The notes: generated by a model from the sequence alone, not told the origin. A DNA stretch of 64,000 nt from Streptomyces antibioticus (GCF_001514065.1 NZ_KQ948428.1:437525-501524); one strand, 5' to 3'. Counted from the first letter of the stretch, positions 1 to 11,584 are shown. Numbers and translations: made by a program.

Positions 1-905
1 CGCAGGTCGTCGGGCATGGCCTCGTACGGCAGCGGGGCGCAGGAGAAGGGGTGGGCGCGGACGGAGAGGCGGCCGTCCGCCATCGCCGCCCAGAGCTCGC
101 GCCCGTACCCGGCGGCCGCGCCCCGGGCACGGGTCAGCCGGCGCAGGGCGTCGACCACGTCGGCGGTCGTGGCGTCGGAGACGTAGTACGGGTGGGGTTT
201 GACGTGCAGGACCGCCCGCCGGATCCGGCCCTGGGCGAGGAGATGGGCGATGAGGAGCAGGTCGGGGACGAGTTCGCGGCCCGCGTTGTCGGCGACGAGG
301 CACAGGGTGTCCGCTCCGTCGAGGAGCGACCGGAGGGCGGCGCTGTCGTCGGCGACCAGGGCGGGGACGGCGGCGCGGGCCTCGGCGTCCCCGTCGGACA
401 GCCGGAAGCCGAGGTCGGCGCGGTTGCCCCACAGGGAGCCGTGCAGCAGGGCTTCGGCCTGCTCCTCGACCGGGCGGTCCGTGAGGTCGTCGAGCGCGGC
501 CAACTCCTCGTCGGTCTCCGGGGATTCGAGCTCGGCGAGCTTGAAGGGGCGGAAGGGGTCCACGCCTTGCCAAGCGCCAGGGCCGAAGTAGCCCACGGCG
601 TCGAGGAGTCGGCGGTAGAACCAGCTCTCCGACCACAGCCAGGGGACGTCGAACCAGGACCGCCCGGTGTACTCGTCCATCCCCCACGCCGCCCAGAGGT
701 CACGGCCGGGGGCATCGGCGGGGAGCGGCTCGATCACACCCTTCGTGCAGTTCTCCAGGAGCGCGTCGAGGGCGCGGTGCTGGTCCGGGCCGTAGGGGAA
801 GGCCTCCCGTACCTGCCCCACGATCGCGGGATGCCGCTCGGCGAGCACGCTGTACGGGAACGAGCCGGGCTCGTCACTGAGAAGCACGGACGGGAGAGGG
901 AACAT
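1..905 (-). CDS. ARMT1/DUF89-type damage-control phosphatase-like protein (3' end outside window)
   Basis: The reading frame opens at an ATG (complement of 903-905) and stays open to the window edge, giving about 301 residues without a stop, so the C-terminus is missing. The translation begins MFPLPSVLLSDEPGSF and has a central segment (about residues 200-225) reading LCLVADNAGRELVPDLLLI. An Asp-Asn-x-Gly-x-Glu motif after a hydrophobic strand is the metal-site signature of DUF89/ARMT1 proteins, which are metal-dependent phosphatases acting on damaged phosphometabolites. The family is seen from motif and length; the substrate is unknown. It lies 22 bp downstream of the TetR gene stop, in the same direction, so the two may be co-transcribed. 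Confidence 0.75.
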   Translation of the reverse strand, partial: MFPLPSVLLSDEPGSFPYSVLAERHPAIVGQVREAFPYGPDQHRALDALLENCTKGVIEPLPADAPGRDLWAAWGMDEYTGRSWFDVPWLWSESWFYRRLLDAVGYFGPGAWQGVDPFRPFKLAELESPETDEELAALDDLTDRPVEEQAEALLHGSLWGNRADLGFRLSDGDAEARAAVPALVADDSAALRSLLDGADTLCLVADNAGRELVPDLLLIAHLLAQGRIRRAVLHVKPHPYYVSDATTADVVDALRRLTRARGAAAGYGRELWAAMADGRLSVRAHPFSCAPLPYEAMPDDL

Positions 906-927
906 GCGCGCCACCGTACCGCTCCCG

Positions 928-1575
928 TCAGGGGATTCTGATCTCCCGCTCCAGCTGGGTGGCGAGGCTCAGATAGCGAGCGCGGCGGGGTACCGGCACC
1001 ATGCCGCGGATCAGGAGGTGCCACATCTCGGCCAGTCGGCGCGGCTGCCGGGTGACGGGTTCCAGGGAGCGGCCGACGACCCGGGTGCCGACGAGGGAGC
1101 AGACCAGGGAGTGGGCTGCGGCTTCGATGTCGATGTCCGGGTGGAGGTCGGCTTCCTTGACGGCGCCGAGGAGTTTGCGGGTGGTGATGTCCAGCCACTC
1201 CTCGAAGGGGTGCGTGAGCGGTGGCGGCACTTCGAGTCCGCCGGTGGCCAGCCGGAGTCCGGCCCTGGGGACGGGACCGTCGACGGACAGCCGCGCGATC
1301 CCGAAGGTGGTGCGGATCAGGGCTTCGAGATGGGAAAGGCCGCGGCTGTCCATATCCGCCGCCATCCGGCGCAGGGTTCTGGACTGAAGCTCCAGAATGG
1401 CGTGAGCGAGATCCTGTTTTGCCGCGAAGTGGAAGTAGAGGGCGCCCTTGGTGACTTGGGCGTGCTCGACGATGTCGCTCAGGCTGGTCGACTCGTAACC
1501 CTGCCGGTCGAACAGGTCCGCGGCGGCCGCGATGATCGCCGCTCGGGTCTGCTCGGCGCGTAACTGCCTAGCCAT
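928..1575 (-). CDS. cprB: TetR-family gamma-butyrolactone receptor-like regulator (CprB/ArpA type)
   Basis: A 215-residue DNA-binding repressor. The N-terminus MARQLRAEQTRAAIIAAAAD and the helix-turn-helix ending ...VTKGALYFHF (about residues 30-45) are those of the ArpA/ScbR/CprB receptor group, and the length equals that of CprB as I remember it. The ATG at 1575 was chosen because the family starts exactly there and an AGGAGCG Shine-Dalgarno lies just upstream; the longer open frame has no family counterpart. Codon 5 is TTA (complement of 1561-1563), so translation should depend on the bldA leucyl-tRNA. No AfsA-type butyrolactone synthase lies nearby, so it may be an orphan or pseudo-receptor. 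Family members bind A-factor-like ligands and repress morphology or antibiotic genes; the targets here are unknown. Confidence 0.85.
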   Translation of the reverse strand: MARQLRAEQTRAAIIAAAADLFDRQGYESTSLSDIVEHAQVTKGALYFHFAAKQDLAHAILELQSRTLRRMAADMDSRGLSHLEALIRTTFGIARLSVDGPVPRAGLRLATGGLEVPPPLTHPFEEWLDITTRKLLGAVKEADLHPDIDIEAAAHSLVCSLVGTRVVGRSLEPVTRQPRRLAEMWHLLIRGMVPVPRRARYLSLATQLEREIRIP

Positions 1576-1765
1576 CGATGGGACGCTCCTGGGGGCGAGA
1601 GAGCAGGACCCGAAAAGAACAGGCCACGCCGTTTGTTTCTTACTCCCCGTACACGATATCTCACCGTACGACGGCCATTCGAGGGCACCCCAATTCCCTT
1701 CAGTCTTCAGACCTCCCACAACTTGTTCACCGGTTGCATGTAGGACGCAATGGGTGTTTATGAAA

Positions 1766-1773
1766 ACCGGTCG
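1766..1773. promoter_or_regulatory. ARE-like half site ACCGGTCG upstream of the TetR regulator
   Basis: ACCGGTCG, preceded by AAA, resembles one half of the pseudo-palindromic operators bound by gamma-butyrolactone receptors. It lies about 190 bp upstream of the receptor-like gene. The opposite half is poorly conserved, so this is only a weak candidate autoregulatory site. The same octamer in the adjacent terminator stem (1818-1825) is explained by the hairpin. Confidence 0.2.
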
Positions 1774-1790
1774 CTCAGTACACAAAAGAA

Positions 1791-1831
1791 GGCGGGCCGA
1801 CCGATGCCCCATCCGCACCGGTCGGCCCGCC
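1791..1831 (-). terminator. Hairpin terminator of the S8 protease gene
   Basis: GGCGGGCCGACCG (1791-1803) pairs perfectly with CGGTCGGCCCGCC (1819-1831) across a 15-nt loop. On the minus strand it follows the protease stop by about 18 nt and is followed by the T-rich TTCTTTTGTG, as in a factor-independent terminator. Confidence 0.75.
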
Positions 1832-1848
1832 CGTTCGGCGGGGGTGGC

Positions 1849-3654
<1,806 letters not shown>

Positions 3655-4014
3655 GGACTTTGCCTTTCGGGGCCGAACTCCGGGCAGCGCGGAGCAGCGG
3701 TGGGATCGCTTCGTCGGTGAAGCGGCGGGGGGTTGGTCGAAAAGCGGCGTGAGACCGGCCGAGCGCCAGCGGACCAGGGAGGGGGTTACCTATGGGTCAG
3801 CTGTGGCCTGAACGATAGGCAAAGCGCTGGTCATGTGAATACAGGGGAAACCCTCGATCCGGCCGGAAACCCACCCTCGCCGTCCGGAAGTCGGGGGCGA
3901 ATGCACCCCGGCTGCACCCTTTCGCGGCCGATGTCCCGCGGTGAACGCGCCGGGCCCGGTTTCCGTACTGCACGGGAGCAAACCGTTCCCGCCTCGGCCG
4001 AGGAGACGTTCCGG
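3655..4014. other. Divergent intergenic region between S8 protease and AA10 genes
   Basis: About 360 bp without a supportable gene. It must carry the outward promoters of both secreted-enzyme genes. No DasR-type chitin operator and no convincing sigma-70 hexamer pair were recognised. The AA10 ribosome binding site (AGGAG, about 4001-4005) lies at its right edge. Confidence 0.5.
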
Positions 4015-4935
4015 ATGTCCCGGATGACCGCATACCGCATCGCCGCACTGACGGTCGCGGCGCCGCTCCTGACCACGATCTGGGCGGCCGCCCCGGCCCA
4101 GGCGCACGGCGCGCCGACCGACCCGGTGAGCCGGGTGTACGCCTGCTCCCCCGAGGGCGGCGACCGGGCGCAGTCCACGGCCTGCCGGGCCGCCGTCGCC
4201 GCGAACGGGACGTCCTTCACCGCCTGGGACAACCTGCGCATCGCCAACGTGAACGGCCGCGACCGGCAGACCGTCCCCGACGGCGAGCTGTGCAGCGGCG
4301 GCCTGCCCGCCTACAAGGGCCTCGACCTGGCCCGCGCGGACTGGCCCTCGACGCATCTGACGCCGGGCGCGACGCTGACGATGAAGTACGCCTCGACGAT
4401 CCCGCACACCGGCAGCTTCAAGCTCTACCTCACCAAGCCCGGCTACGACCCGACGAAGCCGCTCACCTGGTCCGACCTGCCCGAGAAACCATTCGCCACG
4501 GTCAAGGACCCGGCGCTGACGGGCGGCGCGTACCGCATCCGCGCGACGCTGCCGTCGGACCGTACGGGCCGTCATGTGCTCTACACGATCTGGCAGAACA
4601 CGAGCACGCCGGACACGTACTACTCGTGCTCGGACGTGGTGTTCACGGCGGCGAAGGGCAAGGCCGAGCCGAGCGCGAAGCCGTCGCCCTCGGCATCGGC
4701 TTCGGCCTCGGCCTCGAAGTCGGCTTCGAGCGACGCCGCGAAGGCCCGTACGACCAAGAGCCCGACGCCGAGCGCCGAGCCCCGTGCGACGGCCTCGGGC
4801 GCCGGCACCGCGCCGGTGGCCGCCACGGACACTCCCGATACGGGACCGTCCGCCCCCATGGTGGCGGGCGGCGCCGCCGCGGTGCTGGTGCTCACCGGGG
4901 GCGCCGCCCTGGCGCTGCGTCTGCGTCGACGCTGA
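4015..4935 (+). CDS. AA10 lytic polysaccharide monooxygenase with Ser/Ala-rich linker and C-terminal membrane anchor
   Basis: 306 residues. A signal peptide ends in AQA immediately before HGAPTDPVS, which puts His at the mature N-terminus, the first ligand of the copper histidine brace. The second brace His is in the IPHTGSFKLYL segment, and the terminal strand TYYSCSDVVF is typical of AA10 enzymes, which oxidatively cleave chitin or cellulose. After the catalytic domain comes a low-complexity Ala/Ser/Pro linker with lysines, then TPDTG, a hydrophobic helix and LRLRRR. That is a sortase-substrate-like or simple membrane-anchor tail, so the enzyme is probably cell-tethered; the TPDTG motif departs from the LAXTG expected for Streptomyces class E sortase. 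The ATG at 4015 has AGGAG nine bases upstream; the ATG at 4024 is an alternative. Confidence 0.92.
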   Translation: MSRMTAYRIAALTVAAPLLTTIWAAAPAQAHGAPTDPVSRVYACSPEGGDRAQSTACRAAVAANGTSFTAWDNLRIANVNGRDRQTVPDGELCSGGLPAYKGLDLARADWPSTHLTPGATLTMKYASTIPHTGSFKLYLTKPGYDPTKPLTWSDLPEKPFATVKDPALTGGAYRIRATLPSDRTGRHVLYTIWQNTSTPDTYYSCSDVVFTAAKGKAEPSAKPSPSASASASASKSASSDAAKARTTKSPTPSAEPRATASGAGTAPVAATDTPDTGPSAPMVAGGAAAVLVLTGGAALALRLRRR

Positions 4936-4953
4936 ACGCCGTGCTTTCGAGGG

Positions 4954-6260
<1,307 letters not shown>

Positions 6261-6932
6261 ATGGCCTCGTCTTCGGACGCCACTTCGGCCGCCGACAACA
6301 CACCAGAGAACGCGGAAAGCGGTTCCGCGCCGGAGCCTGTCAGACGCGGTCGGGTCCGCGCGCGCCGGGCCGCCGTGATGGCCGTGCCGGCCACGCTGGT
6401 CGCCGCCACGCTGGCGGTGCTGACCGCGGAGGGCGCGCTGGGCGTGCAGTTCGCGATCTCCGGCATGGCGTTCACCGTCACCGCGAAGGAGCTGAACGGC
6501 ACCGGCTTCGAGCAGTTCGGCGCCCTCGACAACATGGCGGAGGGCAGCCCGAACGCGGGTGACACCGGGGGCCAGGTGCTGGTGGTCACCTCCGCGATCA
6601 AGAACGCGACGCTGGACAGCCTCTGCCAGAGCGTCGACCTCGGCGGGACCAACCTGCTCATCACCGCGGGCAGCGGGTCGCAGAAGGTGAAGGCGACCGA
6701 CCTCACCACCGACTCCACCGAGCTGACCGGTGACGCCGACTTCAACAACATCGAGATCGGCAACGACGCCAGCACGCTCACCAAGGCCGGGGTCAAGGGT
6801 CCGATCGGGGTGTTCAGCCAGCAGTCGGACACGGTGCACATCGCCAACCTGCGGCAGACCAACTACGCGACGACCGCAGGTGTCTTCAAGCTTCCGGGCC
6901 TGAAGCTCCGTTTCAGCAGCTCGGGTTGCTGA
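6261..6932 (+). CDS. DUF6230 family membrane-associated protein
   Basis: 223 residues from the ATG at 6261, which follows GGGAG; an upstream in-frame ATG at 6222 has no such site. A hydrophilic N-terminus rich in Ser/Asp and then Arg is followed by a single hydrophobic helix (AAVMAVPATLVAATLAVL, about residues 37-55) and a long exported domain with strands such as FAISGMAFTVTAKELNG. This matches the DUF6230 family of Streptomyces, often found paired with DUF6114 as here; function is unknown. Its stop overlaps the next start (TGATG), so the two are translationally coupled. Confidence 0.8.
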   Translation: MASSSDATSAADNTPENAESGSAPEPVRRGRVRARRAAVMAVPATLVAATLAVLTAEGALGVQFAISGMAFTVTAKELNGTGFEQFGALDNMAEGSPNAGDTGGQVLVVTSAIKNATLDSLCQSVDLGGTNLLITAGSGSQKVKATDLTTDSTELTGDADFNNIEIGNDASTLTKAGVKGPIGVFSQQSDTVHIANLRQTNYATTAGVFKLPGLKLRFSSSGC

Positions 6933-7411
6933 TGTCGGACACGGACACTCCACGTCGGGGAGTGCGGGCGGCCTTCCACGCGTGGCGGGCCGACCGTCCG
7001 TTCTGGGGCGGGCTGCTGCTCGCCCTGGGCGGGGCGGAGATCCTGCTCACCGAGAAGGCGTCGCTGAAGGTCGTCCTGCACATCGGCATGCAGGGCCTGG
7101 CCGGCTATCTCCTGCCGGCGCTGATGCTGCTGCTGGGGCTGCTGATCCTGTTCAACCCCACCCAGCGGCTCTTCTACTCGATCACCGGCGTCCTGCTCGC
7201 CCTGGGCACCTGGCTGACCTCGAACCTGGGAGGCTTCTTCATCGGCCTCCTCCTGGGCGTGGTGGGCAGCTGCATGGCCTTCGGCTGGCTCCCGGACCAG
7301 GAGCCGAGGGTGAGCCGCAGAAAGCGCCGCAAGGCGGCTCGCGCGGCGAAGACCACGGCGCCGCTGGGCCCGCTGGGTGGCGTGGGACCGGAGGCGGGGG
7401 AACCCGCTTGA
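6932..7411 (+). CDS. DUF6114 family integral membrane protein
   Basis: 159 residues from the ATG at 6932, overlapping the DUF6230 stop by one base. Four hydrophobic segments are visible (around FWGGLLLALGGAEILL, VVLHIGMQGLAGYLL, ALMLLLGLLILF and the Leu/Gly-rich stretch near GFFIGLLLGVVGS), then a basic cytoplasmic tail RRKRRKAARAAK. The pairing with DUF6230 and the small four-helix membrane fold are the family signature. The role is unknown; coupling suggests the two products form a membrane complex. Confidence 0.8.
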   Translation: MSDTDTPRRGVRAAFHAWRADRPFWGGLLLALGGAEILLTEKASLKVVLHIGMQGLAGYLLPALMLLLGLLILFNPTQRLFYSITGVLLALGTWLTSNLGGFFIGLLLGVVGSCMAFGWLPDQEPRVSRRKRRKAARAAKTTAPLGPLGGVGPEAGEPA

Positions 7412-7524
7412 GCTCACGGGCCCGGAAAGTGCGCCCTGACGGCTCACAGGCGAGCGGCAGCGGCCGACTGCGGGCAGGCGAAGCGGGGACCGGCCTGACG
7501 ACCTGACGGCCCGCCAAGCGCGAC

Positions 7525-7802
7525 GGGAACCCGCCCGACCTCCGCAGGGAGGAGGGCGGGAACCGGCCTCACCCCGCACGGAGGAGGGGCGGCAACCGGC
7601 CTCACGCCGCACGGGGGGCGCTGGAACCAGCCCGATGCCACACGGAGGGGCGCGGGAACCAGCCTCACCCCGCACGGAGGAGGGCGGCAACCAGCCCGAC
7701 CCCGCACGGGGGTGCTGGAACCGGCCTCACCCCGCAGGGAAAAGGGCGAGAACCAGCCCGACCCCGCTAGGAGCAGCGCGGGAGCCCGCCTGTTGCCGGC
7801 GC
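7525..7802. repeat. Degenerate tandem repeat, about 31 bp, 8-9 copies
   Basis: Each unit reads approximately GGAACC(G/A)GCC(T/C)(C/G)ACCCCGCACGG followed by G/A-rich bases. Copies begin near 7525, 7557, 7590, 7618, 7650, 7684, 7714, 7746 and 7778. Two sub-types, with core GGCCTCACCCC or AGCCCGACCCC, are interleaved, which suggests expansion by duplication of multi-unit blocks. Confidence 0.85.
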
Positions 7803-7909
7803 GGCCCGGTGGACGGAGCGATGCCGTGAGCCGAGGAGTCGCGTAGAGGGGCGCGTCCCCGCTCGGCGCCGTCGCCCACCGTCACCTCCACCGCGTCCCC
7901 CGTCCCCAA

Positions 7910-7983
7910 CCGCGTCGCCCCCGCGCCGCCACCTCATCGCCCCGGACCGCGTCGCCCCCGCGTCACCACCTCATCGCCCCAGA
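7910..7983. repeat. 37-bp tandem duplication
   Basis: 7910-7946 and 7947-7983 are near-identical copies beginning CCGCGTCGCCCCCGCG and ending CACCTCATCGCCCC plus two or three bases. A weaker third copy of the first half occurs near 8007-8025. The plus strand is strongly C-rich. Confidence 0.8.
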
Positions 7984-8202
7984 CCTCCTTGCTCCCCACC
8001 ACCCCAGACCACGTCGCCCCCGCCTCCACCCCACCACCCCATTCCGGCCAGACCCCCCGCGCGCCCTCGCGCACCCCTCTCCCCTCCCCCTAGCGTGGCC
8101 GATGCGCACCACCGCCGCTCGGGGTAGCCCGTGAGGCCATGTCGCGCTGTCCGGGGACCCCGAGGCGGGGTTGCCGGGAGGCCACGGGACAGGGGGAGTT
8201 CG

Positions 8203-9444
8203 ATGGAGTTCAAGGACCCGGTCGTGATCGATCCCACCGGTCGTGACATCCACGGCGAAGCCGCGCGGATCAGGGAGCGCGGGCCCGTCACCCCGGTCGA
8301 ACTGCCGCACGGCGTGCCCGCCTGGGCGGTCAGCAACCCCGCGCTGCTGCGGCGGCTGCTCGCCGACCCGAGGGTGTCGAAGGACGCGCGCCGGCACTGG
8401 CCGCGCTGGGCCGAGGGCCGTGTCTCCCCGGACTGGCCGCTGTTCACCTGGGTCGCCGTGCAGAACATGTTCACGGCGTACGGCGCCGACCACAAACGTC
8501 TGCGCAACCTCGCCGCGAGGGCGTTCACCGCGCGGCGGACCGCCGCCCTGCGGCCCCGCGTGGAGGCCATCACCGACGCACTGCTCGACCGTGTCGCCAA
8601 GGCCGGAGCGGGCGGTCAAGTCGTCGATCTGCGCGAGGAGTTCTGCTACCCGCTGCCCATCCAGGTCATCGGCGAGCTCCTCGGGCTCCCGGAGGAGCAG
8701 GGCCCGGAGCTGCGGGCCGTCGTGGACGGCGTCTTCCACACCTCCGCCGACGCCGACGAAGTCGCCGACATCTACGCCCGCTTCTACGCGGCCATGCGTC
8801 AACTCGTCGAGGCCAAGCGGACGTTGCCCGGCGACGACCTCACCTCCGCGCTGATCGCGGCCCATGACGACGACGGCGCCCACCTCAGTGAGCAGGAGCT
8901 GCTCGACACCTTGGTGCTCATGGTCAGCGCCGGTCACGAGACCACGGTGAACCTGCTCGACAACGCGGTCCACGCCCTGCTCACCCACCCCGGCCAGCTC
9001 GCCCTGGTCCGCGCCGGGCAGGCCTCCTGGGACGACGTGATCGAGGAGACCCTGCGGGTGGAGGCACCGGTGGCGAGCCTGCCGCTGCGGTACGCCGTGA
9101 CGGATCTGGACCTGGCCGAGCTGGGCGGTCCCGAGGGCGCCGTGATCCGTGCGGGCGAGGCGATCCTCGCCGCGTACGCCGCCGCCGGACGCGACCCGGG
9201 GCACCACGGCGAGGACGCGGACGTGTTCGATGTCACGCGGGCCGACAAGGACCACCTGGCCTTCGGGTACGGCGCCCATCACTGCCTGGGCGCCCCGCTC
9301 GGCCGCCTGGAAGCGCGCGTCGCCCTGCCCGCGCTGTTCGCCCGCTTCCCGGGGCTCGCGCTCGCCGTGGCGCCGGGGGAGCTGGAGCCCGTGGACTCGT
9401 TCATCTCCCACGGCCACCGGTCACTGCCGGTGCGCCTCGGCTGA
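8203..9444 (+). CDS. Cytochrome P450 monooxygenase
   Basis: 413 residues from the ATG at 8203, preceded by AGGGGGAG. The canonical P450 elements are present in order: I-helix oxygen-binding motif AGHETT (about 243-248), K-helix ExxR in EETLR, and the heme loop FGYGAHHCLGAP with Cys361 as the axial thiolate. It is a soluble class I bacterial P450 needing a ferredoxin and reductase, neither of which is adjacent. Neighbours do not suggest a substrate. Although P450s (CvnE) accompany some conservons, this one lies 7 kb from the nearest one. Convergent with tatA, 5 bp apart. Confidence 0.95.
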   Translation: MEFKDPVVIDPTGRDIHGEAARIRERGPVTPVELPHGVPAWAVSNPALLRRLLADPRVSKDARRHWPRWAEGRVSPDWPLFTWVAVQNMFTAYGADHKRLRNLAARAFTARRTAALRPRVEAITDALLDRVAKAGAGGQVVDLREEFCYPLPIQVIGELLGLPEEQGPELRAVVDGVFHTSADADEVADIYARFYAAMRQLVEAKRTLPGDDLTSALIAAHDDDGAHLSEQELLDTLVLMVSAGHETTVNLLDNAVHALLTHPGQLALVRAGQASWDDVIEETLRVEAPVASLPLRYAVTDLDLAELGGPEGAVIRAGEAILAAYAAAGRDPGHHGEDADVFDVTRADKDHLAFGYGAHHCLGAPLGRLEARVALPALFARFPGLALAVAPGELEPVDSFISHGHRSLPVRLG

Positions 9445-9449
9445 CGTCC

Positions 9450-9713
9450 TCACTGCGACGGCGCGACGGCGGACGGTTCCGCGGGCGCCGTCGCGGCGGC
9501 TGTCGCCATCGCGGCCGTCGCCGCTGCGTCCGTCGCCGCCGGGTCCGTCGCCGTCGCGGACTCGTCCTTCATCGCCTGCGCCTCGCTCTTGAGGATGCGC
9601 ATGGACCTGCCGAGCGCCCGCGCGGTGTCGGGCAGCTTCTTCGAGCCGAACAGCACGATCACGACGATCGCCACTATCAGCAGGTGCCAGGGTTCCAGTC
9701 CGTTACGCAGCAC
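9450..9713 (-). CDS. tatA: Sec-independent protein translocase subunit TatA-like
   Basis: 87 residues from a GTG at 9713 with a GAAAGG ribosome binding site. A short periplasmic N-terminus, one transmembrane helix (LLIVAIVVIVLF), the hinge FGSKKLPDTARALGRS and an amphipathic helix are the TatA/E hallmarks, followed by an Ala/Thr-rich tail. It would form part of the twin-arginine pore. No tatC or tatB is adjacent, so this is probably an additional TatA paralogue. Confidence 0.9.
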   Translation of the reverse strand: MLRNGLEPWHLLIVAIVVIVLFGSKKLPDTARALGRSMRILKSEAQAMKDESATATDPAATDAAATAAMATAAATAPAEPSAVAPSQ

Positions 9714-9870
9714 GGCCGCGCCTTTCTCTCGCCCGAGTTCTCAACTCGCTCTTACGTCGGTCGCGCACACTTGCGGCGGCCGCCGCCCGTCGGATGACGG
9801 TTGCTGTCGTGCGCAACTGTACAACCGGGGCTTAGGCGACAAATCCCAGCAATTTGCAAAAAGGGCGCGG

Positions 9871-11382
9871 ATGACGATCACCAGTGCAGGGAGGCCGGCA
9901 CCCTCGCGGCACCGGCAGACGCGGCCCGGCGGGCGTCGCCGGGCGGGCCGCCGCCGGGGCCGGCGGATACGCGTCGCGCTCGCCGTCTGCCTCTCGCTGC
10001 TGGTCCTCGCGACCGCCGGCGCGGGCTGGCTCTATCTGAAGCTGGACGGGAACATCAGCACCTTCGACTCGGGCGGCGTCTCCGACGACCGGCCCCGGGC
10101 CGGCTCCTCCAAGGGTGAGAACGTCCTGCTCATCGGCTCCGACGCGCGCACCGACGGCAACGCGGCGCTCGGCGGCGGCGACAAGGACGACATAGGGCGC
10201 TCCGACACCACGCTCCTGCTGCACGTCTACGCCGACCACCGGCACGCGCTCGCGGTCTCCATCCCCCGCGACACCCTGGTCACGATCCCGCCCTGCAAGC
10301 TGCCCGACGGCAGCTGGACGAAGACGCAGACCGACACGATGTTCAACGCGGCCTACTCGGTGGGCGAGACCGCCAAGGGCAACCCGGCCTGCACCCAGAA
10401 CACCGTCGAGCACCTCACCGGCCTGCGCGTGGACCACACGGTCGTCGTCGACTTCAAGGGTTTCGCCCGGCTGACGGAGGTGGTGGGCGGGGTGAAGGTG
10501 TGCCTGCCGCAGGACGTCTACGAGAACGATCTCAACCCGCACCGGACCACCCCGGGCAGGCTGCTCTTCAAGAAAGGGGTGCAGACCGTCTCCGGGCAGA
10601 AGGCGCTGGACTACGTCCGCATCCGGCACGGCATCGGCGACGGCTCCGACATCGGTCGCATCAAGCGCCAACAGGCGTTCGTGGCAAGCCTGTTGAAGGA
10701 GGTGAAGAGCAACGGCCTCACTCCGACACACCTGTTGCCGCTCGCCGACGCCGCGACGAAGTCCCTCACCGTCGACACCGGCCTGGGCTCCGCCGACAAG
10801 CTCATCTCCTTCGCGATGTCCCTGAAGGACGTCGACCTGCACAACACCAAGTTCGTCACCCTCCCCTGGCGGTACGACGGTTCACGCATCGCCATCGTCG
10901 AACCGGACGCCGACGCCCTGTGGGCGGCCCTGAGGTCCGACCGCACGATCGACGGCAAGAACGCCACAGGGAAGCAGAAGGGGAAGCGGAAGACACCCAC
11001 GGCCTCCCCCACCCCGGTCTCCGGCGCGGGCATCTCCGTCGGCGTCTACAACGGCACCACGGTCACCGGCCTCGCCGCCCGCGCCGCCGCCACGCTCACC
11101 TCCGACGGCTTCACGGTCACCGGCACGGCCACGGCGACCACCCAGGACCACCCCACCACCCTCGTCGAGTACGGCCCCGGCGAGGAGGCCCACGCCCGCA
11201 CGGTCGCCGCGGCCTTCCCGGGCGCCACCCTGGAGTCCGTCACGGGCGCCGGCATCAGCGTCGTACTCGGCCAGTCGTACGCGACCACACCCACCGCCTC
11301 CCCGACAGCCGTACCCAGCACGGTCGCCGCCGACGCCCGCTCGGCGGACGACAACCCCTGCTCGAACCTGTCGTACGGCTGA
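9871..11382 (+). CDS. LytR-CpsA-Psr (LCP) family cell-wall glycopolymer ligase with LytR_C domain
   Basis: 503 residues from the ATG at 9871 (AAGGGCG upstream). A basic cytoplasmic N-terminus with many Arg is followed by one transmembrane helix (about 35-55) and an extracellular LCP catalytic domain (about 95-290) with the diagnostic LLIGSDARTD, SIPRDTLV, DFKGFARLTEVVGGV and ALDYVRIRHG segments; the Arg and Asp residues bind the polyprenyl-pyrophosphate head. A second domain near residues 385-470 (ISVGVYNGTTVTGLAARAA) is the LytR C-terminal domain. LCP enzymes transfer teichoic-acid-like or arabinogalactan-like polymers to peptidoglycan. Confidence 0.93.
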   Translation: MTITSAGRPAPSRHRQTRPGGRRRAGRRRGRRIRVALAVCLSLLVLATAGAGWLYLKLDGNISTFDSGGVSDDRPRAGSSKGENVLLIGSDARTDGNAALGGGDKDDIGRSDTTLLLHVYADHRHALAVSIPRDTLVTIPPCKLPDGSWTKTQTDTMFNAAYSVGETAKGNPACTQNTVEHLTGLRVDHTVVVDFKGFARLTEVVGGVKVCLPQDVYENDLNPHRTTPGRLLFKKGVQTVSGQKALDYVRIRHGIGDGSDIGRIKRQQAFVASLLKEVKSNGLTPTHLLPLADAATKSLTVDTGLGSADKLISFAMSLKDVDLHNTKFVTLPWRYDGSRIAIVEPDADALWAALRSDRTIDGKNATGKQKGKRKTPTASPTPVSGAGISVGVYNGTTVTGLAARAAATLTSDGFTVTGTATATTQDHPTTLVEYGPGEEAHARTVAAAFPGATLESVTGAGISVVLGQSYATTPTASPTAVPSTVAADARSADDNPCSNLSYG

Positions 11383-11526
11383 AGCAGGAGGCTCCGACGC
11401 TCTGCCCCGCCCGCGTCAGGCGACAGACCGGGCCGTGTTGAGAGGCGGAGGGGACATCGCGACGCGGGTGAAGAAAGAATACGAATGGGAATCAGCGAAT
11501 ACCTGCCGATCAAAAGTGGACGTCCC

Positions 11527-11532
11527 TATACT
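11527..11532 (+). promoter_or_regulatory. -10 element candidate for the Trypco1-trypsin-TPR operon
   Basis: TATACT lies 53 bp upstream of the first start codon of the operon, within an unusually AT-rich 80-bp stretch (about 11470-11550). The expected -35 region lacks a good TTGACA, so activator or alternative-sigma control is possible. Confidence 0.4.
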
Positions 11533-11584
11533 CTCCCTACTTGCGCGCTGCGACCTGTAGATCGCCGCGCAATCGGGGGATGCC

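Larger units (their letters stand above)
7412..8202. other. 790-bp gene-free tract carrying two tandem-repeat families
   Basis: Frames across this tract encode only reiterated Pro/Arg/Gly peptides and have no consistent codon bias, so no gene is called. Positions about 7525-7802 hold a roughly 31-bp degenerate tandem repeat, 7910-7983 a 37-bp duplication, and 7984-8090 a C-rich, G-poor stretch that looks like further decayed copies. The P450 ribosome binding site (AGGGGGAG) is at 8191-8198. Confidence 0.6.

Noticed and set aside
7525..7983. CRISPR-like array
   Set aside because: Units are contiguous or degenerate, with no unique spacers of constant length and no cas genes.
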